Assembly: GCA_030144725.1 (NCBI GenBank)
Contig: JASKMD010000009.1
Location: forward strand, 1,753,457 to 1,817,456
Source: Haematococcus lacustris
Lineage: Eukaryota > Chlorophyta > Chlorophyceae > Chlamydomonadales > Haematococcaceae
Direction: 5' to 3'
DNA length: 64,000 nt
The notes below the pieces were generated by a model. It did no database searches. It had not been told where the DNA came from and saw only the letters and a program-made list of their open reading frames with translations. This document shows, one piece after another, positions 1 through 10,829 of the stretch; the first letter of the stretch is position 1, and each line of letters starts with the position of its first letter. The position numbers and the translations under genes are program-made.

Positions 1-118
1 CCATGGCCAGGGGTGTGTAGAGAAGGAGGATCAGGGAGGAAGGAGGGAGGGGGAGGGAGGCGGAAAAGGGGCGGTTGTGGGGCCAAGACCATGGCCATGG
101 CCATGGCCATGGCCAGGA

Positions 119-376
119 TCAGGACCAGGACCAGGACCAGGACCAGGACCAGGACCAGGACCAGGACCAGGACCAGGACCAGGACCAGGACCAGGACCAG
201 GACCAGGACCAGGACCAGGACCAGGACCAGGACCAGGACCAGGACCAGGACCAGGGCCAGGGCCAGGGCCAGGGCCAGGACCAGGGCCAGGGCCAGGGCC
301 AGGGCCAGGGCCAGGGCCAGGGCCAGGGCCAGGGCCAGGGCCAGGGCCAGGGCCAGGGCCAGGGCCAGGGCCAGGG
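119..376. repeat. CCAGGA/CCAGGG hexamer microsatellite
   Basis: About 43 head-to-tail hexamers. The first half is CCAGGA and the second half mostly CCAGGG. All six frames stay open through it, giving Pro-Gly, Gln-Asp/Gln-Gly, Arg-Thr/Arg-Ala and Trp-Ser/Trp-Pro dipeptide ORFs, which are repeat artefacts. A shorter run of CCATGG-type hexamers precedes it at about 90-116. Confidence 0.97.
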
Positions 377-399
377 TAACAGCAACACCAGATTGGTAG

Positions 400-1449
400 C
401 TCAGCATTGCAGGTAAATAACAATAACCCCAGCGACAGCAGCAGCCAGGTGTTGCAGCATGTGCGCCCCTGTTGCGCCATGCAGGCATGACAAGCTTCGC
501 ACTGGCATTGAGCTGAGATCTGCCGTGCAGGCGGTTATCATGCACCAGGTAAGCCGAACCCAAGGCCCCTTCACGCTTCACAGCGACCAGCATGGCCTCA
601 CTCTCACTGCTGTGATAGCCTTTAGCCACTCGCCCTTGAGCCCCATAGGTCTTGATAGTATGTATTCATTGGCAGTGCTAACCAGCAGCTCACATCGCCA
701 CTCAGCTGCACTCACCACCACCTTCCTTGCAGGCTTGGCAACGTTTGGCAATGGCCCATACTGTCGCTAGAAGTAGGACTGCAGGATTTGAAGCCAGACC
801 TGCCACCTTTGCTTTTGGTTTTGCCCATGCTGTTGCTTTTGCCCCGTGTTGCTACTGTTCCTGCCACCCCTGCTGCCCCTGCCGCCGCTGCTGCCCCTGC
901 TGCTGCTGGTCCCGCTCCTGCTCCTGCTCCCGCTGCCGCTGCTGCTGCTGCTGCTGACCTGACATTACGGCTGTGGCCGGTGGCTACAGTGCAACCTGTT
1001 GATCACGCATGTGCTGATGCAGGACTGCACATGACCAAACTGACTAGGTCAACAATCCTATGTTTTGCAGCAGCAGCAGTTGTGTCACATGCAGATAATG
1101 ATGACATGGCAGATAATGATGACAGAATGCCGTGTCTTGACAATAAAGATTGCAGCCTGGGCATGGCTGAGGTTATGATCAAGCCTGTTTGCAACCCACC
1201 AGTGGCTGCCTCGCTGGCCATATAGCCACACTGGCCACATGGCACGCCAGTTCAGCATCAGCTTGACCTGAGACCGTCTGGCCTGGGCGTGAGTACAGGC
1301 TGTTGGCCTGGCAGGGCTATGGATTGTGCTAGAACCATGAGGCCTGGCGTGCACGCATTACACCCTAGCCTGGACTTGAACATGATGCCTGGCCTGCCTG
1401 CATTTAGCGAGCCTTGTTGTGTGGAGTCTTTCATGTTTCTGTGCTGCAG
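400..1449. other. non-coding or unresolved 5' region of the next gene
   Basis: I see no supported exon here. A GCT/CTG-rich stretch at about 880-957 gives Ala- and Cys-rich ORFs that look like triplet-repeat artefacts. The missing first exon or exons of the gene at 1450-3212 should lie here or to the left of the window. Confidence 0.4.
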
Positions 1450-3212
1450 CAGCACCCACGGTAACCAATCGGACACAAATTCAGCGGATGCCATAGAACA
1501 GTTTGACAGCAACTTAGCGTTTGGACAGCAGGTCGGTGAGTGCTATGTGATGGTGATGATGCTATGGGGCTGCCTTGCACTGCTGCTGCCTGCTGCTGCC
1601 TCACAGCCCTTCTCCTCCACAGCCATCATGCAGAAGCTGATCCACCAAGCTGACAGACTTGGTAAGGGTGGCAGCAGGATGACATGAGGCCACTAGGTGG
1701 AGCCCCACACCTCCGTCACTCCATGAGGATGACCTAGCATCACGGCCACGGCAGCACAGCAGCAAGCTTGGTGTCATTGCCCCTGGTGTGCAGCCATGTG
1801 CACATCGTCATGCTAGCATTTGGCTTGTGCTGGCCCTCACAGCCCTGGCGTTTGTGGCAAAGGTAGGCGTCGCTGTCCTGCATGCTGCATGCGCACAAGT
1901 GGCATGCTAGAGTACTAGTGAAGGTGAGGGTGACAAACTCCTGCTTGACCGCAGTGGCACAACTGGCCTCAGCCCAGACCCCCAGCCAGCGACTTGGTAC
2001 CCCACAAGCCATGACACCACCACCACCCTCTGAAGGGGACAGCAGCTCAGGCCAGGCCTCCTCTTCAGTCAGTGAGCGGCCACTGGGCCGGGAGTCTATG
2101 CGGCTGGTGCCACCACTGCTGCATGGCACGGTGGACCAGGGCTCTGTAAGCCAAGGCCAGGGACCCTTGCCATCCCTTTCCTCCAATGCGCTTGGCTCCA
2201 CGCTGGTCAGCGACATCGGGGTCACACCTCCGTGTGCGGGGATCACACTGCCTGAGGCAGACGAGGAGCTGAAATATAAGAAAGCGCAGGAAATGGCTGG
2301 GCTGGTGGCAGACAGTCACTTGTTCAGGTGGGGACAATTGGCCTGGTTGTCCCTTCCCTCTGCACACTCACCTTGTTGCCTCACTCACCCTTCCCACTTG
2401 CCTGTAACCCTCCCCCAAACTCCTCCCTCGTTGTTCTCCGTGTCCCAATCACCTCCCTCCACCCTCTCCCTTCCCCAACCCCCTCCCTCTTTCGTCTCCC
2501 TCTCCCTCCCATTTCCCCATCCCCACCTCACCCCACCTCAACCGCATTGCCACCCTCGACCCACTCCCAGGCCCAGCCCCCACACCTGCTCCCCCTCCTC
2601 CCCTCTGCCGCCATGTGCACCATGCATATTTCCAGGCGCATGCAGCAAGCCATGGAGATGTGGGCCACGCTGAGAAAAACAGCCTCCACCCCCTCCACAG
2701 TGCTACCCGCATCTCTGACGGAGGACTTGCAGACTCACCTGCAGCGCCTGGCAAGCCGCTCTCACAGGCCACGGGTCTCCCTCAGCCCCCAGCAGCATCC
2801 GTGCATGCAGCCTGGACCCCCCACCCATACCCCCAGAACGAGTGCTCCTTGTGGAGCAACAGCGACTGTTGCTACTGCTGCAGCTGCTGCTGCCATCGGT
2901 ACCACAGTCTCGCAGCAGCAGCAGCAGCTGGTAAGGGTAGAGGGTGGTGGGCGGGGGAACGGGTTTGGGGTGTTGGTGCTTGAGGGGCAGGAGTGCAGCT
3001 GGAGGCAGAGTCAGGAACAGGGCCGGGTACAAGAGCAACAGGAAGGGCTGCGGGTGGAGTGGGAGCATGATGAGGGCAGAGCCGCTCAAGGTCAGCAGCG
3101 CCAGCTGAAGAGGCCGCGTGTGGATGTGCTCACACCCCACAGTCTTGGTGAAGACCGGGATGAGGGCGACTGCACTGCCCACATAATAGGGGGCACCAGA
3201 CAGTCCCCATGA
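1450..3212 (+). CDS. unrecognised multi-exon protein (3' exons)
   Basis: I do not recognise this family. Four exons join in phase by normal splice signals: 1450-1535, 1623-1661, 1955-2327 and 2636-3212 (stop TGA). The first preserves NSADAIEQFDSNLAFGQQ and the second IMQKLIHQADRLG. The third is Ser/Pro-rich and ends in a charged helix-like stretch containing EADEELKYKKAQEMAGLVAD. The fourth begins RRMQQAMEMWATLRK, continues with a second helix (LTEDLQTHLQRLASR), then a low-complexity Ala/Gln region and a basic patch. The 5' end is not resolved and no ATG is assigned. The last exon could be shorter if another donor is used near 2930 (CTG followed by GTAAGG). The exons look real because the phases agree and charged helices are kept across the junctions. 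No function is claimed. Confidence 0.45.
2395..2600. repeat. C/T-rich low-complexity intron sequence
   Basis: This polypyrimidine-rich stretch (CCCTCC, CCCC and TCCC runs) lies inside the intron 2328-2635 of the unrecognised gene and ends at its acceptor. It has no coding character. Confidence 0.7.
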
Positions 3213-3306
3213 TGATAACGACGATGCGAGCTGAATGCTGGTCGTGACACGACCACCAGCCTGGTGAGCGGTAGTCCTTGGCGCTTTATCAAGTTGTTAG
3301 GCTAGA

Positions 3307-3633
3307 GTCAGGCGCCCCCAACATTCAAAAAATGGCAGTAAACCGACCCCTTGTAGTAGGACGGCTGTAACTCTGCACTCGCTGCGCTAAATTTAATGCT
3401 AACTGGCTCAGTATGTAGCCAACCCAGCCAGCTACCTTTCACCCATCCAGAATAAACATACACCGAGTAGGCCGTGCACAACAAAGCGACAAAGTTAGTG
3501 ATTCAAATTTGAGCCGTAGCGGAGCATGCAGTCATCGCTGCGACCGCCCGCGTCGCTCAGGCTGCTCTACATGGGCATGCGCGTCGGCGGCAGCAGTCGG
3601 ATCGGAAAGCGGTTGCAGCGATGTGGCACTGAG
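3307..3633 (+). repeat. block X, left copy (possible mobile-element end)
   Basis: This block is highly similar, in inverted orientation, to 11938-12267. Similarity begins abruptly at 3307 with GTCAGGCGCCCCCAACATTC and covers landmarks such as TTCAAAAAATG, TAAACCGACCCC and GGATCGGAAA. The sharp outer edge in both copies suggests an element terminus. The bases just outside differ between the two copies, so no target-site duplication joins them. Confidence 0.75.
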
Positions 3634-3934
3634 CCCACCTCCTCCCCATACCTGGAGGGCAATGCCACAGCTCGACCATTTTGACTTACAGCATGCTACT
3701 TACTAGGTTTAGCTCATCTACGACAGTGTTACAAACGCTCATACTCAAATAAGGCAAAAGCTCACTTTGGTCTGTGACCCCCAACTCCCTTAGCCGATCT
3801 CAGGACCAGAGCCATGCAGTCAGTCGCACAACTCCACACCATGACCAAGTTTGGACTCGGCTCCTCTGAGAGTTACACTCCCCTACATGCCATCCACCTG
3901 CGTACAAAGTTTCACTGCTCAACTGCCACCCCAC
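3634..3934. other. spacer between blocks X and Y
   Basis: I see no gene here. In the right-hand copy the matching position holds the coiled-coil ORF at 10830-11613, so the left copy seems to have lost that ORF or to derive from another version of the element. Confidence 0.45.
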
Positions 3935-4262
3935 AGCCCCGTGGCCCTGATTCTGCTTGGAGAACATGATGTCACTTTGAAGATGTCAAACTGATTGAGG
4001 CCTAGGCTGTTTGACGTGCGGTTTATTTCAACAAATGCGCCAAGGGGTCAAGAACAAACAAAATGTAGCCATTTTCCTGTGGGTGCAACGGGTGCAACAC
4101 AGTGAAGGACATAGTGGAGGAGGGGGGGGTGTAACCGGGTGATACCTCAGTGTGCGCCGACCCAAATGGTGTATTGGGCGGAAGTGAGCACATCTATTAT
4201 GTTTCATTCACCCCGTCTAGGCGCCCTGCACGCCCGGCAGGCATCGCGTTGGGTGTCGAGCT
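3935..4262 (+). repeat. block Y, left copy
   Basis: Inverted match of about 10255-10590. Shared landmarks are GAACATGATGT, TTTGACGTGCGGTTT-like sequence, a GGAGGAGGGGGGG run, the CCCAAATGG segment, and CCCTGCACGCCCGGCAG. The end of the SAP-like ORF (4197-5183, minus) lies inside this block. The coding match continues into the right copy, where the frame is longer. Confidence 0.75.
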
Positions 4263-5183
4263 TGTGTCCAGCTCCGCCCTGACCCCCTGCTGCTCAGCTG
4301 GAGGGGGGGGCAGGTCAGGGGCGGCACCAGCACCAGCTGCCAGCTGCTGCCAGGGGGGGGCAGCAGGAGGGGTGGGCAGCCCAGGAGCGGCACCAGCACC
4401 AGCTGCCAGCTGCTGCCAGGGGGGGGCAGCAGGAGGGGTGGGCAGCCCAGGAGCGGCACCAGCACCAGCTGCCAGCTGCTGCCAGGGGGGGGCAGCAGGA
4501 GGGGTGGGCAGCCCAGGAGCGGCACCAGCACCAGCTGCCAGCTGCTGCCAGGGGGGGGCAGCAGGAGGGGTGGGCAGCCCAGGAGCGGCACCAGCACCAG
4601 CTGCCAGCTGCTGCCAGGGGGGGGCAGCAGGAGGGGTGGGCAGCCCAGCACCAGCACCAGCACCAGCACCAGGACCTGCACCTGCCCCCTGCTCATCCCC
4701 ATGCAAGCCGGCCACTGTGTTGCGAATGTGGGCCATGACAAGACCCTTTAGCTTGGGCTTCAACCACCCTTTCATGACCTCCTGATGGTGGAAGCGGAGG
4801 TAAGCTTGCAGCTCCCTAACTGATAGCTTCTGAGCCTCCTCAAGAGTGGTGTGGCTGTAATCGCGCCCATCGTAGGTCAGAGCATATGCTGCTTGCAGTC
4901 TATGCTGCCCCTCATGGTCCCCCACATCAACCACCACCTGCCCCACCCTATGAGTTGCAGCTGCTGCTTTCATCTCCGCCTTTGCTGTCCGTCGTTCCCT
5001 AGCTGCTGCTGCCTCTTCACGCCGCACTTCCTTGCGTAGCTCTGGCAGCCGCTGTGCAAAGTCAAGCACGTCCACGCCGTCAATGGCATCAATATGGGTA
5101 CGCATGGACATGAGCTCAAGCAAAGCTGGCAGCTCCATGAACAGGCCCGTCCCATGCTTGAGTAGCTGCAGCAGGGACTCCAC
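4197..5183 (-). CDS. element-associated ORF with SAP-like helix pair and 22-residue repeats
   Basis: Long open frame on the minus strand that opens without an ATG, so it is probably a terminal exon whose 5' part is missing. The first ~100 residues are charged and helical (MRTHIDAIDGVDVLDFAQRL, then an Arg/Glu/Ala stretch). Around residues 115-155 it reads LSVRELQAYLRFH followed by a second helix, a layout like a SAP DNA-binding motif (my inference). After that come five tandem 22-residue units rich in Pro, Ala and Gly (LPTPPAAPPWQQLAAGAG plus AAPG). The stop lies inside repeat block Y, so the ORF belongs to the repeated element, not to a host gene. It may be the C-terminal part of a transposon protein. 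I do not recognise the family. Confidence 0.5.
   Translation of the reverse strand: MESLLQLLKHGTGLFMELPALLELMSMRTHIDAIDGVDVLDFAQRLPELRKEVRREEAAAARERRTAKAEMKAAAATHRVGQVVVDVGDHEGQHRLQAAYALTYDGRDYSHTTLEEAQKLSVRELQAYLRFHHQEVMKGWLKPKLKGLVMAHIRNTVAGLHGDEQGAGAGPGAGAGAGAGLPTPPAAPPWQQLAAGAGAAPGLPTPPAAPPWQQLAAGAGAAPGLPTPPAAPPWQQLAAGAGAAPGLPTPPAAPPWQQLAAGAGAAPGLPTPPAAPPWQQLAAGAGAAPDLPPPPAEQQGVRAELDTSSTPNAMPAGRAGRLDGVNET
4320..4650. repeat. 66-bp minisatellite, five copies, in frame
   Basis: Five near-identical 66-base units that contain GGCACCAGCACCAGCTGCC and a run of seven or eight G. Because 66 is a multiple of three, each unit adds exactly 22 residues to the minus-strand ORF. The first unit differs slightly at its edge. 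Confidence 0.95.
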
Positions 5184-5189
5184 AGGGGC

Positions 5190-5540
5190 ATTGGATATTG
5201 GTGGGAGGGGGCTAGGGGTGGGAGGGGTGGGAGGGGGCTAGGGGTGGGAGGGGGCTAGGGTGGGAGGGGGCTAGGGGTGAGAGGGGGTGAGAGGGGGTGC
5301 GAGGGGGTGGGAGGGGGCTAGGGGTGGGAGGGGTGGGAGGGGTGGGAGGGGTGGGAGGGGTGGGAGGGGTGGGAGGGGTGGGAGGGGGTGGGAGGGGTGG
5401 GAGGGGGTGGGAGGGGGTGGGAGGGGCTGGGAGGGGCTGGGAGGGGGTGGGAGGGGAGGGGCTAGGGGTGAGAGGGGGTGGGAGGGCTGGGCTGGGGCTG
5501 GGAGGGGCTGGGAGGGGGTGGGGCGGGCTGCAAGGGTTCC
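5190..5540. repeat. GGTGGGAGGG minisatellite
   Basis: Degenerate units of GGTGGGAGGG and GGGGCTAGGGGTGGGAGGG on the plus strand. Strong purine/pyrimidine strand asymmetry. The Gly/Arg- and Pro-rich ORFs across it are artefacts. It lies just 5' of the SAP-like ORF and may be intron or intergenic. Confidence 0.95.
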
Positions 5541-5544
5541 GGGT

Positions 5545-6022
5545 GGGCTAGACAGCACTGCAAGGCAAAGTTAGGTCACGCCAACTTATGTTTCCACAAG
5601 CCTGGTTAATGGAATGCTTTGCTTTCTTCTCCAACAGCTGCTTGGTTGGGTTAGGAACAAAGTTGACACGGCAAATTCTGGAAAGTCACAATGGTCAGTT
5701 CGCAATACGCCGGTTTGTGCAAGGGGGTCCCTTTTTTGCTGTTGTTGGCCTGAGAGAAATGAACATTTTCGCACCTCGCTGCAATGTCGCGTGTCAACTT
5801 GCCCAACGACGGTCCTCCGACAACGCCTGCACCAATGAAAGGTTCGCGGAGTGAGCCTGGCGGGCTAAACATTGATTGTACTTCTGGCTCGATAGCAAGC
5901 GCAGCTCTATCCCTGATGCCGCTACATACCACTAGAACAATCGGTTGTGAGCAGCTGAGTTGTGTCCGCGATCGCTTGCGCCGGCATGGCCTCACTTGCA
6001 AGGATTAACGCGCCGCTTGCCA
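5545..6022. other. intergenic, nothing recognised
   Basis: Lower-GC, unique-looking sequence with several short ORFs. None shows a family resemblance or a consistent exon structure. Confidence 0.4.
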
Positions 6023-6128
6023 GTAGACGCGCAGTAATTCGCCGGTGCCAATGTGACAAACGCTATCGAAAACGGTGCAGTATTGAGAAAGTACTTGCAT
6101 GAAGATTACCAACCCCATGTTGGGGACT
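6023..6128 (-). repeat. block Z, left copy
   Basis: Inverted match of 9997-10100. Both copies share CCCAACATGGGGTTGG and GCACCGTTTTC.ATAGCGTTT. Translated in the same sense, both give PNMGL...CTVF.SV.HIG.G, so the block may be a decayed coding exon of the element. Confidence 0.7.
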
Positions 6129-6129
6129 C

Positions 6130-7841
6130 CTGAGCTAGAGGCCAGCGCGGCATGTGGACAAATTTCATCATGGTGACAGCAAAATGAAGTCATTTAATGG
6201 CCTTAATGGCCGTATCGGTTGTACAAGTAATGTGCTGATGGGCTGCGGTGAGGAAGACTAGGTGGTGTCTACCTCCGCGTTGGGAAGAGAAGAAGCAGAT
6301 TGGTGCTGAGTATTATATCAGGGGCCAAACTGTTACTGGCACCTAGGCAATGGTGTATAGTCCAACGTGACAGTACCCTTCCTGGTGTTGTACGCGAGTT
6401 TGTTATAAATGTACATAACGCTCTTGATCGCTATCTTACATTGTCTTGAACACTGAAAACACCTACCCTGTCCCATTAACTCAGCTAGTTTCATGTCACC
6501 GACACCAGAACTACGTCCACAAGTACTCAGCCGAATACCATGACTCACCCAGGCACATTGTCATGCAGCTATGGCTGCAACAGCCTGCCATTGCAGCCAC
6601 GGCGGCAGTTCTGCAGCAGATCCTACATTCATTGCAGCACGTCCCTAAATCCACTGCAGCACGTTCCTACATCCACATCCCTTGGGACACAGTGCCATGC
6701 AGCTTGGGGCTGCAACAGCCTTCGGCATTCATGGCGGGAGTGCATATGTAAACGGCACTTCACTGGACCTACACCTCCTGCCAGATGTCTGCTGAGCCTG
6801 TGACATGCTCCATCCAGGCTCCATCCAGGCGGTACTTCCTACTTGTTGCCCTATGCTCACCCCCCTCTGTGGGACTGGTCAAGATTCAAGAAAACACATT
6901 GCATGAGGCAGCCTGAGCTCATGGCCTGAGAATCAATAGAAGGGTAAAGCAACTACCTGCCAGCTTCTCTACAGGAAGATGTGTGGGTGGGGTGGGAGGG
7001 GTGAAAGTGATGGAAATCTGACTAGTAAATGTTGCTCAGCCTGCTCACAAGCACATGCACACACACCAACGTCCTGATCTAGCCCACATCCGAACCATGG
7101 CAGCCCAGGTCCAGGTTTAGGAGGTAAGATGGCATAGAGGGCGGGATCTTGGGACCCTGCCCACTTATTCTGCGCTGCCTGACTGATTTCTACATGCCAC
7201 AAGCAGGTGCAAGAGTAATTTGATTTATGCATGCATGCATGAGCGCATGCATACAAGTTCGGTAATCCCCCCAAAGCTGATCCACAAAGACCCTGTGTTG
7301 TTCGCTTGCTCAGCACTCAAGTGGCAGTAGCAGACGGCAGAGCACGCAACATAGCGCCCCATGGAGCCTGGTGCTGCGGCTGTGATTGGTTGAGTGGGTG
7401 TGGTCATTTGGTATTGCATTCATATAGCTGTAGAGAAAGCAACGCAGCTAGGATCACAGGTTGGTGTGCCCCGTGTGACCCAGAGCTGCCGCTGAAGCTC
7501 TACAACTCCTCTGCACCTGCTGTCACTGTTGAGTGCATGCAGATGAGGTTGAAGTTATTGTATTGAGGTTGGCCCCAGTGATGCTCAAGTCTGACTGCTT
7601 GTTGTGGCTGAGTGTGATTTAATTGTATACTGGCTGAGGGGCTGCAACTGCCGCACTGACTGGTGTGACTGCCAAGTGACTGTATATTCAAGGCTATTGA
7701 AGTTTGTGCTGCCTGGTTTGGGCAACCAGCTGCACCCCCACGCTCACCCTTCCCCACCCCATGTGGCTAGTTCCTTTCAACCTCCCATACCTGCTCCAGC
7801 TGCTTTTGAGCTGCTAGGAAGACCAGTTCAACTTGCTGTCA
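6130..7841. other. intergenic region 3' of the cyclin gene
   Basis: No exon with splice or family support. The part next to 7841 should hold the 3' UTR of the cyclin gene. A copy of the algal polyadenylation word TGTAA on the minus strand was not obvious close to the stop. Confidence 0.45.
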
Positions 7842-9747
7842 TTACTGGCCAGCCAGGAAGGCCAGCACCTGCTGTGGCTGCAGAGCCGGATACAGTGACA
7901 CCTGGGACCACTCCACACCTGCATACTTCTTGCACACCTCATAGCAACTGGCCTCCATGGGGCTGGCTGAGGCTGAGGCCTGCTGCCCATGCTGCTCAGC
8001 CGCTGCTGCCAGCCCACAGCCGCCTCCACTGTCCGCATCAGCAAACGCTGCAGCCTCGGCAGCAGCTGCAGCCGCCACCACCGCTGCAGCCTCCGAGTGC
8101 AGGGCAACCAGGGCACTGCAGCAGGCGGCCAGCTGGCTGGGCTGCAGGTGTGGCCCAAGGTGACGCAGAGAGGCCATGTTCAGGGGCACCCGGGTGGTCA
8201 GGTGGGCGGCAACAATAGCTGCAGCTGCCAGGGTGGAGTAGGACCAGCGGAGCATGCTGTAGTCCAGCAGGGCCAGCTCCTGCACAGACAACCAGCATGT
8301 ACAAACGAGGGTGGCTTGGGGCAGTGGGGTGGGGTGGGGGTAGACAAGTGTGTGTGTGTGTTGGGGGGCAAGGGAGCACAGTGCAGTAGAGTCTTGTCAG
8401 GGCCGGTGATGTGTACTATAGCAAAAGGCCTGCTGGGTGACAGACTTACCACAAGGAATGAGGCTGTGCAGATGGTGGGCACAGGGCAGCTGGCAAGGCC
8501 AAAGCAGTAGAGGTGGAGGAAGGAGTAGGGAGTGGGAGTGCGCAGGCGCCAGTTCAGGTTGTCCATCACCAGCCACTCCATGCGGACGAGGTCTTCACAC
8601 TGCAGCAGACATGTGGCAAATTAGAGCCTTGCAGACACTGAGCAGAGACTGCACTGCACGGCTGGGGGCAGCAAAAGTAGTACCAGCAGCAGCAGGAGAA
8701 GCAGCAGCAGCATGACCCACCGTGAAGGATTGCTGGGCGATGCGGGCCCAGTCAGCGGGGTCCAGCTGTTTGACCTAAGCAGGACAGACCACGTGACTGT
8801 GACAACCGCAGTCGGCGACGCGCAAGTCAACGCGGCACCCACCTCCTCTTGTTTGCAGGCCAGCGAAAGGCAGGCGACAGCAACCAGTTGCAGCATCGCC
8901 GTCGGCACACCCTGCGATGGAGCATCAGGCAGATGCGCTGCAGGAGGAGAAGAAGACTCGCGATGGCTAGCCTGGACTTACCCTGGAGGAGGTCAGGAAG
9001 CGGTCCATGTAAGACACAGCTAGGAACAGCGTCTCCTGATTCAGCTTGTATTCTGCTACTACCTCTACCAGCCAGGAGATCGCTGTCTGTCGCGCAGCTG
9101 CAGTGATACCTGGTGCATCGGCTGTGCTAGGATGCTGATCGAGGAACATCGGGCTTGGGGCTATCGCGATCTCACGGGCTGCCTCGTTACTGCGGCGTCA
9201 CGGAATGCGGCGCGCGTCAGGCAGCATGACTTCTTAGGAACCCTGGACCGCGATCCTTACCTGATCATCTCTACGACGTCCTCGCTGGGCTGCTGGGTTG
9301 ATGGCAGATGATGACAGATGGTTGGCTCCGATGACAGCGCTGGGCTGGTGCAGCTCGCCTTCGGCTGCTCGGACAGGAGAAGCTCGTCGCACACCAGCGT
9401 CTCCTGCTCGGATGCCATCGAGTCGGTCGAGAACTCCTCCGCAAGTCCATACTGGGCTGTGCAAGTTAGGCCCTGCAAGTTGTCGCCTCAATGTTTTCAA
9501 CTCACCCTCCGGCGCCCTTCAGCAGCTGTCTAAACATAAGCTTCGCTGCCCACCCTGACCGAGACGCACACGGCGTGAGGGAGCGCACCTGGTTGCTTTG
9601 GAGCACATCAGGCCACATGGAGCCCCCAGTGCTCTTGCTACTGTCGAGGAGCCACTCATTGCTCGTGGTAGTCGCAGCGGCAATGTCCCGTTTCTTACTA
9701 ACACGGTGGGTGGAATCTACTGGGACAGACGCTACTACTTGAGCCAT
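7842..9747 (-). CDS. A-type cyclin
   Basis: Regulatory subunit of cyclin-dependent kinases, acting in the nucleus at S/G2-M. Seven exons join in phase: 9747-9589, 9472-9261, 9189-8982, 8911-8843, 8774-8721, 8599-8450 and 8279-7842, giving 429 residues. The N-terminal ~125 residues are low-complexity, and I see no clear RxxL destruction box. The cyclin box follows: RQTAISWLVEVVAEYKL, ETLFLAVSYMDRFL, LQLVAVACLSLACKQEE (the Lys and Glu of the kinase contact are kept) and MEWLVMDNLNWRL. The C-terminal cyclin fold starts TPYSFLHLYCFG and ELALLDYSMLRWSYS. An Ala-rich insertion lies near residue 340. The start is the ATG of MAQVVASVPVD. The subfamily is judged from SYMDRFL and EYKL, and a B-type assignment is less likely. 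The gene is flanked on both sides by mirrored repeat blocks. Confidence 0.88.
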
Positions 9748-9996
9748 GACAGTGTCTACCTACGACCTAAGTGAGCAACCTACACCAGTGTTCTGGAGCC
9801 CGCACATTCCACTTCACGGCAGGGAGGAAGGTGGTTGTGACAGTTGCGAATGGGGACTGAATTGTTGGGCGCATCGTTCGGCATGTCGTTGTTTGGCCAC
9901 TGCGATGCTGGCGTTGCTGCCAAGGCTAGACCACTGCGCTATCAGAGACACATTTAGGAGGCATGCTCGATATGCATGCTCTGACCGTACTTCAGG
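9748..9996. promoter_or_regulatory. 5' flank of the cyclin gene
   Basis: About 250 bases between the cyclin start codon and repeat block Z. It must hold the promoter unless the promoter extends into the repeats. I see no clear TATA box. Confidence 0.35.
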
Positions 9997-10100
9997 CCCT
10001 CCCAACATGGGGTTGGCAATATGCATGCGATTACTCCCTCAACACTGCACCGTTTTCAATAGCGTTTATCACATTGGCATTGGCGGTTTAGCCCGCGTTA
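9997..10100 (+). repeat. block Z, right copy
   Basis: Inverted partner of 6023-6128. The encoded PNMGLAICM...CTVFNSVYHIG parallels PNMGLVIFM...CTVFDSVCHIG from the left copy read on the minus strand. Confidence 0.7.
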
Positions 10101-10254
10101 TCTGACCATCAGCGCTAGCCATTGGAGTCTTTGCTCGCGTACTGCCACATGTGCCCGCGAACAAATCACATCGGCGAGACGGGTCTCCTTGGCACGGTGA
10201 GCCACATCGCTGTGACCCCATCTACCTAGCGTAGTAAGCTGGTTGTGCACAAAT

Positions 10255-10590
10255 GGAATGTCCGGCCAACACCCAACTCGATGTCTGCCGGGCGTGCAGG
10301 GCACCTTGACGAGGTGTTTGGAACATATAGGTATACTCGCTTCCGCCGAATACACCATTTGGGTCGGCGCACACTAAGGTATCACCGGCTTACACCCCCC
10401 CTCCTCCACTGTGTCCTCCACTGTGTTGCACCCGCTGCACCCACAAGAAAATGGCTATAAAACGTTTGTTCTTGACTCATTGGCGCATCTATTGAAACAA
10501 ACCGCACAACAAACAGCCCTGGCCTAGTTCAGTTTGACAGCTTCAAAGTTACATCATGTTCACCAGGCTGGTTCAAGGCCACGGCATGCA
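10255..10590 (-). repeat. block Y, right copy
   Basis: Inverted partner of 3935-4262. Translated on + it continues PNSMSAGRAGHLDEV, matching PNAMPAGRAGRLDGV at the end of the left-hand SAP-like ORF. So the right copy keeps the tail of that ORF but not its body. Confidence 0.75.
10453..10460 (+). promoter_or_regulatory. TATA-like box upstream of the coiled-coil ORF
   Basis: CTATAAAA lies in block Y about 370 bases before the ATG at 10830. The left copy has diverged here (GTAGCCATTT on the matching strand), so only the right copy keeps the box. Confidence 0.35.
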
Positions 10591-10599
10591 ACGACTCAC

Positions 10600-10815
10600 C
10601 ATGCCCGCCCCCCCTCCACCCATCATTGCAGGAGCCCACCTTATTGTAGGAGCCCACCCCTCCCAGCCCAACCCCCTCCCAGTCCACCCCCGCCCAGCCC
10701 ACCCCCTCCCAGCCCACCCCCTCCCAGCCTAAACCTCCCAGCCCACCCCCTCCCAGCCCACTTATCCGCTCCCTTGCTCGCTGCCTGCTCCGCTTCCCCC
10801 CCCGCCCCCTCCCAG
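10600..10815. repeat. CCCAGCCCACCCCCT minisatellite
   Basis: Irregular 14-16 base units of CCCACCCCCTCCCAGC just before the coiled-coil ORF. No coding support. Confidence 0.85.
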
Positions 10816-10829
10816 CCCTAGCCACCACC

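Noticed and set aside
13..480. Several 76-149 residue ORFs on both strands (Arg-Thr, Pro-Gly, Gln-Asp, Trp-Ser repeats)
   Set aside because: All are six-frame readings of one hexamer microsatellite; no splice or family support.
5271..5574. Gly/Arg- and Pro-rich ORFs on both strands
   Set aside because: They read through the GGTGGGAGGG minisatellite, open only because the repeat lacks stop codons.
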